From Psococerastis gibbosa (lineage: Eukaryota; Arthropoda; Insecta; Psocodea; Psocidae), in the NCBI GenBank assembly GCA_963971405.1, contig OZ020484.1:23560001-23624000 (forward strand): a stretch of DNA of 64,000 nt, in the 5' to 3' direction. The position numbers and the translations under genes were made by a program. Each line of letters starts with the position of its first letter. Position 1 is the stretch's first letter. This document shows, one piece after another, positions 52,601 to 61,600 of this stretch. The notes under the pieces were generated by a model that had not been told where the DNA came from, ran no database searches, and worked only from the letters and a program-made list of their open reading frames with translations.

Positions 52601-55600
52601 TTACAGCAGTAAAGTATGGATTTTACAAGGCCTACAAAATAATGCTTATTCATGAAAGTTAACCCAAAGAGGGGGGCCCGGGGGTCTCCCCCAGGGCGAA
52701 AATTTTGTAAATGTAAGTGCAAAACAGTGGGGTTTTACAGCAGGCTTGCAAAGGAATGCATATTCATATTGCTCCAAACAGGGGGACCGGGGGTCTCCCC
52801 CGGGGGAAATTTTTTTGAAAAATAGGTGCGAAATAGTGAGGTTTTACTATTTTAACAGCAGTAACGTTTATAATAATTTATTGACGAAGACATATTCATG
52901 TTACCGAACTAGATTTATTTAATTCTCAACCTTTCATTTCGGGGGGAGGGGGGCTGCAGCCCAATAAGCCCCCCCTTGGCTACGGCCTTGCAGGTCAATG
53001 ACCTACTCACTTGAACTTCAATCCCTTGCAATTTCATTCCTTTCAGCCAGTTAGTTTGCGATTGATGCCCTTCGTCGGCAGTGTACCGTGTTGCTACACT
53101 ATGCCGGGGTAATGGTTGATATCGAGCAGCGTTAAAGTTTGGCATTTTTAAAAAAATACACCCACACAAAGTTTCCATTTTTTGAAAGAAGCTTGTGGCG
53201 AAAATGTAAAGTCGCGTACAACTGCGTTTGAGTGGCACAAAAGGTTTAGTGATGACCTGGAAGATGTTATGGACAATGTGCGTCTTTCAGCAGGAATGAT
53301 AGCTGAAATGGTAAACAGTAATAAAGAAATTGACCATGGCAAAAGTGAGTCCGAAATTGGTAACAAAAAACCTTTCGCAGGATCAGAAAGACCAATTAGA
53401 ATTAAAGACAGGTCTCTATGTTTGAACATGCACCTTATTCCCCAGATCTAGCTCCTATGTTTCTGAAAAATGGGCTAGCAGAAACGTTCTGATTAACAAG
53501 GGGGCTCGGGGGTCTCCCCCAGGCCCCAGGTGATTTTTTTTAATGAGCCTGAAATAATGGTGGAATAAGCATATTGATAGCATAACATTTAGATTTTACA
53601 GGTGAAAAATACAATTGCACAAAAGGGGGCCCGGGGGTCTCCCCCCGTAGAAATTGTTTTGAAAAATGGGCTTAAATTAATGGGGTTTTACGCATTGAGT
53701 TAGCAGTAACGTTCAGATTTTATTGGCAATGAATTAAGTAAGTAGGCTAGTTGGAAACAAGGGGGCCCGGGGGTCTCTTACGCATATTGATGGCAGTAAT
53801 ATTTATAATTTACAGGCGATGAATACAATTCCACACAATTCGATTAAAATGTCTACTTAACCTAAAGTTACATCACTCAATTTAATTTCTTAATAAAAAA
53901 AAACTGGGAGATTTTCCGGGCCATTTTCCAAAACCGGGAGATTACGGCCTCCCGACAACATTCACCCGGGAGCCGGGAGATTGGGCTGAAAACCAGGAGC
54001 CTCCCGGGTAAACCGGGAGGTATGGCAGGCTTAGACTCTAGCTGAAAGCACAGATAATATGAGTAATGGCAGAGTATGCCATATAATTATGTAGGCTACA
54101 ATTCTTGTAAGTTTACTTTCTTACAAAATAAGAAGCCCTGATTGACTTGTCTGATTTTTAAAGTAGCTATCAGTGAAGCCTACCGTGCACGGAATGTGCC
54201 AGGAAAGGCTTTAAATCCGAAATATTCCTAAAATGTATGCACTAGATAAATCATGCACTGATACACGTGTAACAACTAGAATATGTTCCATGAGATAGCT
54301 GCCCATGACTACTTGAACGTTCATGACCTTAAATAGATAGGCTACTGTAACAGACCTATACCTGCTTCTCATAACATTCTGAATTTCATGGGTTAAATTA
54401 TATTGCTTGGCGTTGGGATTGTGTCAGTGAGCAAATGGATGTAGGAGACAGCTTCCGCTGTATAGAAGTGTAAAATTCAGGCGAGACGTATTTATCTATA
54501 TTCTATGAGACACAATTATTGTAATTGTGATTTTTTTAAAGGACTTTTTATGGCCCCGGTGGCCCATAAGTCCCTTGCGTAATGCCAACGACCCAATGGA
54601 TTGCGGACATTATTTGTATTGTTTCCGGATGACTTTTTGGCCATTGGCAAACTGGTATACGTTCTTGATGTCAACCTACACCGGCTCCAAGTGATAATGG
54701 ACAGGCTGAGACAAGCTTACCATTGACGCAATGAAACAGGCGAAGTCATGACTTAACCAAGTATAGATACGAGTCCTATGAGACACACCACGGTAGATAA
54801 AATTAAAATAACTGAAATAACGAAGATACTCGGTATGTAGGTAGCCCCTATCACCGAAGCAGTCAGGGAACGGAGGTTAACATGGTGGGGCCTCATGAAG
54901 AGGAGAGAAGCTGCTGGAAGGGGTGAGTGACTAGAGTATTCGGTGGAAGGCGCGAGAAGGATGAGGGAGGGCCTCAGGACCCTTGCTTGGTCTGTCACCA
55001 GAAGATGCACCACCTGGAAAGTGATGATCGGTGCCCCCGACCCCGTGGGAGGGATAAGGCGCCGCTTAAGTAAAGTAACCAACGGTAACGTACAATACAA
55101 TTTCGATTCTTCTCATCATCTGTTGGACATATCAAAATTCTGAAATTACTGTACATGGCCCAGTTTGCTTTTGATGCATTTCATCATAGAATCACCACGG
55201 ATTTTACTGCTTCGTTACGGTATCTGACTCCTGCCGTGAAAGCCTTCGTAATTAAATTTAGTCAAGTGTACGCACAGCAATAGGCATTGGAACGTAAAGA
55301 AAATTTAGGAAGTTTGTATGCATCCCTGTAATGATCATTATGTTTTATAATATTGTATAGCATAATCGAATGTAGTATAAGACAAGGCACACGTGGAAAT
55401 GCCATCATTAAATGGTTGAATCAATGCAACTCGTTGAGATTTTAAACACATGTGGCCACACTACGCTGCACTGATAGTAGATGACGTTATGAAAGACGGG
55501 AGTGTCCACCTCCATCCTGAATGGGACCTTTAGGGCTCTAAATTGATGTAAACGCGGGACACATGTTGTAGAAACTACAGTAGACAGCTTGGTACCAGAT

Positions 55601-58600
55601 GGACTACGATTTTGTGCTGCGCAGTTCCGCATTGCCATGTAGGCTACATAAAATGTTCACAACCCGAGAGAGTGGGTTTGAACTCACTACGGCAATTTTT
55701 GATGGATTAGAAGTCCGGGACTAGTCAATAGGGGCCTAGGTGTTCTACCCCTGGATGTGTCCTTACTTCCAAAAACCTTTCGGCGCTTATTCTAACTACG
55801 TCAATAGTCAATAGTAAATGTGGTATTGACGTGGTAGCAGACATTTTTAGACGGTCTTTAATGTCTGCTACCACGTCAATACCACATTCACTATTGACTA
55901 TTGACGTAGGTGGAATAAGCGCCTTAGGGTTTGTTGATAGCTCAAGATGTGAATATCCCCAATTGGGTGTTGTAAGTAACAGTTGCCATCTGTTGCTAAC
56001 TGCCGCTATCTTCCAGGTACCTTCACAGTGTGAAAATATGATTTATAGATGGAAAGAAATAGAAGCATCAATCAAGTCTGCATTGTCTCAAACTTTCGGG
56101 GCATAGGACTAGTCCTAGGTGTCTTACCCCTTGCTACCGGAAGCCTCAAGATGTGAATATCCCCAATTAACGTTAGGTTGTTCGCAAGATGAAATTTCTC
56201 GTCTCGTCCTTGATAATTGACAATTAGCTTGAAGTTAACCATTGTCAGAGTATTTCCAGGCCAGCTGCTGCTACTGATACTAATAGAGGCATGATTTAGA
56301 CGTCCCAATTGACAAATTCTCGGGGGGTTTCTCTCCAGAATTTATCCGATACCGGAGAAACTCATTGGAGTAAGTTAATTATTGAAGACAAACTGAGATA
56401 TTTGTCGTAATGAGGTGCTTGTTGCTTCTAAGCTCCCAGATTAAGATGAAAATGACGACATTGGTTCATTTGCCTAGCTTAAAGTTACCTAATGAGAAGT
56501 TGAGAACTTATACGGTTATAATTTCTGTTTTAAAGACCTCTTGTGTATAGGTACGGTTTTGTAATTTCATGCAGTGGTTTAAGGAAAAGGTACCTACATC
56601 GACTAGATAATAGGCTATAGATATATGCTATCACAAAATAAATAACCCTACTGTCTGAACAGCAATTAGGCTAGAAGTAATGATTTTCAGGTACAAGAAT
56701 TTAATTAAGATCATTAATGAAATCGAAACTGCCGTGTTTTATTTCTTTGAAATCCTGGACTCCATATTTTACACAACGTGCAACTGAGTATACTCGTAGT
56801 TGCTGTTTTTACCACAGTGAGATGCAGAAACGCATAAATCTTTTGGGATGGGAAAGATTCAGGCTTGCGTGATGCTATTTAACTATTAGGCTGCATCTTA
56901 AATACGCAGAGTTTTATGCTTTTATAAGATTAAATCACATTATTGCCTTCCTATTTTTACGTTAGTTAATAAATTAAAGCTTTGTGATGGTTGATGGAAA
57001 AAAAATATTAATACATAAAAAAATTATATATAATATTTAAAAAGATATATGGATAATCCGAGCCCCATTTACATTCCATACCATTATATTATTATTGTGC
57101 ATTGTTGCTGCACATTTCAGACTATGCAATTGCCCCATCGATCAAGCCAGTGCTTTAGGATAAGGACAGGCTATATGCAGACGAAATTTATCCATGGGAA
57201 ATTATTTATCATGGAACTATTGTATTACAAAACATATACTAATTGATAATAAAGAACCGGTCCGAGTTCACTCGAACATGCTTTCCAATTTATCAAAATT
57301 ATTAGATAGAGAAAATTAGTAATTTTATGGCAAATATTTTTCCTATGGTTAAATTTCCGATATCTCGGGGGGGGGGGGGGGGGGGTGGGCGGTTGTCCAC
57401 CTGACGTCACTGGAAGTGAGGTAAATTCTCGATAGGTCAAACAAACACATTAATTACCACACAGCAATAATGGCAGGGCATGCAATGCATTTGAGCGCGA
57501 ATTTTCTATCATTTTTTTTTCAAAAAATAATTTTTTGGGCAAAACCAAATATTTTTTTGGGAAAGCAACCTATCCGGTTTCGTTACTCAATTTAACACCT
57601 AAAACATGCTTGAAGGTAGAAATCATCGATAGAAAGGTTTCGCATTTTTTAGTCATTTTTTCATTAAAATTTAGTTATTTTTATTTTTTTACCCCCAGAA
57701 GCAAACTATCAAGGGGCAAGCGACCCCCCGCATTTTGTCAACATTAATAACGACTACAATCTACGAGAATTTAAAAGAAATCGTTGGAGCCGTTTTTGAG
57801 AAATAATTTTTTTAGACGTTTTTTTGGAGTTTTTTGAAAATAAAACCCCCCAAATTGAGTTAGCCCAAAAAAAAAAAAAATGGTCCCGAGGTATGATTTT
57901 TGTGAACCTACATGCCAAATTTCACTCAAATCCACTGAGTAGTTTGCCCGGAAATCGACGAACAGACAGACCGACCGACAGACAGACATTTTGTAAAAAC
58001 CACTTTTTTGGGTTCCTGGGACCTCAAAACGTGTAAATCCGTTGAAATCTCGGAATCGAAAATTTCGACCATCACAAAGCTTTCCTTATACTACGTATAA
58101 ATTGGAAAGCAATAAGAAAGCATGTACTGGTTCACTCGCACCGGTTCTATTATTTGCTTTAGACGGACGAATCAGAAGAAGACCAGTACCCGTTGAGGGA
58201 GAACTGGACATTCCAGACCGAGTCCCGGCGTTGTTCCTGAGTCTGTGACGTCACTACACAATACCTCTCAATGAGGTTCTGTAGGGACAGTTTTGGTCAC
58301 TAGGTTCGCTGACGACATATTATTCAAAATAGCCGCCGCCCATGTGAAAACTAAGCTCTTAGCATCTAATTAATTCTTTTAACATTTTTTATAATATTTT
58401 TTAAAATATTTTTACTATGCCTGGACCTTATTTCGTTGCATATAGTTTAATATATATATTCTCCATGATTTATAGAAAAATATCACTTTAAAATAATACA
58501 TAAATAAAATAATTTTAAAATATTATTGAGGCTTATGGAAAAATCAACGCTTTGATAACTTAGCAACAGGTGCTGCCATCTAAAAAAATGACGTCACAAA

Positions 58601-61600
58601 TAAACCTCATTCAGTTTCAATATGAAACTGCGCAGAGTAAATAAATAAGGACTTTTTGTTCTATTACTAAGCCAACCTAGCGGAGTTAGGGCTATAAAGC
58701 TCTCCGTTACACTCAACTAGGACGGCCCGGGACCGCCTGCTTTACATGCCCTCCGAAGCATGGCCAGAAAATGTAGCCAGTGTGTGACTCGAACCAACAA
58801 CATTTCGGGTGAAAGCTAGAGTCCGTACCACAACTCTACATGTCCTAATAGTTGAGTATTATGTTTACATCGCATTATTTTATTTGCTTTAGACGGACGA
58901 TTCAGACGAAGAAGACCAGTGCGCTTTGAGTGAGAATTGGACATTCCAGCCCGAGTCACGGCGTTGGTCCAGAGTCTGTGAGGTCACTGCACAACACCTC
59001 GAGCGTCTTCAGACTAGTGGTATGCTTACCTCATAAAGTTATAAGACTGTACAGTTCACAGTTATCCAAGCTCTTCATAGTATGATAAGTTAGCTATACC
59101 TTGCTTATGGGCCTAACATTTGGCCAGCAATTTTTATTGTGTTACTATGTTTCCATGCCAAATTTAGCACGCAGTAATTCAAATTGGAATTTATTAAAAA
59201 GTGACATAAATTCGCTCCTTGATTTGCCAACTGTTATAACTGCAAACATTTTTATTTGTTATTACGGTACATCAAAAAAATTCCTTTTTTCCCTCTTTTT
59301 TACTTCCAATTGTCATATCTGTAAGGATGTAATTTTTTTAAAAAATTTCTTGGCTGAAGTGTAGGAGATACATAGATTAATACCACCGGAAAAAAACTTG
59401 GGAAGGCTCTCCGGTTAAGTTAGCATGTTGCAGTTAGAACGGTTGGCAAATCAAGGAGCGAATTAGCAACACTCAGAAATCTTGGGAACCATGTCAAGTT
59501 ACACAATTTATATTGTATTTTATACGATACCGGTACAAATAAATTTTTTTTGAAGAGAAACATTTTGCCTTTAGGATTGCCGTTTGGTGCTGTGTGCTGG
59601 TTTTGTTTTGTTTTTGCCCTTAATTTTAATGAGCACATAGGCCTAGTATATATAGACTTTGTTGATTTTCGAGACTTGTCTATATGAACCTTGCATATCC
59701 TTACTTTAAGCTGGAGCTGATGATCACACGCCTGGCGAGCGGCTCCCCGACAAAGTTCGCTATGGCAGCCTCCCACCGGCCAGTCTTGCCGCAGATTCGG
59801 AGCTCTTGGCCGCAAGGTTCCGGAGAACTGGTAGTGAGAGACTGCGGGACGGTGCAAAAGCAATTCTACGTCGCATGGAGAGCATTAAGACAAGGCATAG
59901 GAAAAAGATACATCGAGAGGTGGTCATTAGTGAGCCGCAAATTGTCGATTTTGCCAGCATGCAACAAAAGGTTAGAATTCTTATTTATTACGGTACCGTA
60001 CCTATAGTTTTGTTTATAATTATTATTTTATTTAAATTTACTGCAAGCTTGGGCCCACCGAGTTGTTTATGATGTATTGTGTGTTATGTGAAACTAATGG
60101 CCCGGCGAACTCCGTACCGGTACCGCGTAACGATCATTGAAGGACGTGTTAACTTTTAGCTAGACGTAATTTAGCCTTTTATTAACGAAATAAAATGAAT
60201 AAAAAAATGTATTAACTTCAATTTTCCCGTTCCCATTTGTTTTGCCCCGTGAAAATCATTGTATCTAGTGTCAAAGTTAAATTATGGGAAGGGAAGAATT
60301 TCGGACGTCCTCACAGGGTTGCATAGTTTAAAATTTGCGGGGTAACTTACTGTAACATTGCGTTCTTGCAACTTTCTATTTATTCACCTATATATATTGG
60401 TATAAACATCACTTCACCGTTACCAACATACTGTGTGCACCTGTTAAGTTATATGGCTCCTTTTTGCCAAATTCGCCACCGGACAATCCCGGCTAATTAG
60501 GGACGGACGATAAACCTATCTCACTGCCTTATTTTTATTTTCGTTAACATTAAAAATCAGCAGTCTTCATATGTGTACGTACCTCCTTGACTTTGGTTTG
60601 TTTGATGTCGAGGTCGAGGAGCTGCAGTGCGTGGATGTTTCTCCGAGTGGATCGCCGCCTCCCTTCGGTGACGACAGCTCCAGCTACTGTTCCGACAACA
60701 GTGGTGGCACCCCAGCACGCAGTAGAGCTAAAATTTCGCGCGCAAAACGATTTTTCAATGGGCCTCGCAGAGAAGAAGCTTTGTCTGACTCTGAAGTCCA
60801 TCCGTCAAGTTGGCGTCAGCGGTACTTCAAAGATGCCAACAGCAACCATACTAAGGTAGGCCTCTTTTTAATTGAAATTTAAGAAGCTAGGTAGTTCATT
60901 AATAGACTCAAGGCCGTGCCCAGGGGGGTGGTCCAAGGGGTCCGGACCCCCTCCAAATTGAAGGGCTGTACACTGAATATAATGGGCTTTCATTAATAAA
61001 ATACGTAAAAAAAAATTTGGACCCCCTCCGAAACAAGGGCACGGCCTTGAATAGGCTAATCTTTTTAAGCGCGGCTGAAGACAAAATACCTACTAGAGTT
61101 GGGCGGACCTGGATCGTTACTGAAATTTTGATGTGATTTTGTTTGCAGCTGGACTTGTGTGAAGGGGGCAGCCGAAGGCACACGGACGAGGACTCGCACG
61201 ATGACACTCCGCACCCGGCTGCCAGTCGTTCTCTTCCTCGTGGGGGCAGCCTCAACCTCGGTGCTGAAAGCCAAAGATATCGCGAAAAAGTGCAAAACAG
61301 CTTTCGTCGGAAAGGTCAGCATTACAACCGCAACTACTTAGATTAGCTTTGCCTGAACTTCAGCTTCTGAAGCAATAACTTATTGCAATGTAATCATATC
61401 TTTTGAATTTAAGGAAGCTTGCTACTAAGATAAACCTAAGAAGTCTGTAGGAGTTTTCGTGCCCTGCCGTCACAGGCAGTGCCCGGATTAATTTATATTA
61501 TATTTTGGGCCCAGCATCACCCAGGAATTTAATTCTTATGTACTGGTTTAAACAGTTAGGCCTAGTAGTTTGTTCCTTAATTATTTTTATAATGCGTCTA

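Larger units (their letters stand above)
51975..54036 (+). mobile_element. candidate 2-kb element with CCGGGAGG-rich inverted ends, carrying nested insertions
   Basis: Left end TAAGCCTGCCAGATTT with AAACCGGGAGGTTTACG; right end AACCGGGAGGTATGGCAGGCTTA preceded by six CCGGGAG-type words. Flanking GTCTAGCT / CTCTAGCT may be an 8-bp duplication if two bases are allowed at the right end. Inside lie the mariner remains, the hAT-type element and both tandem arrays. Confidence 0.55.
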
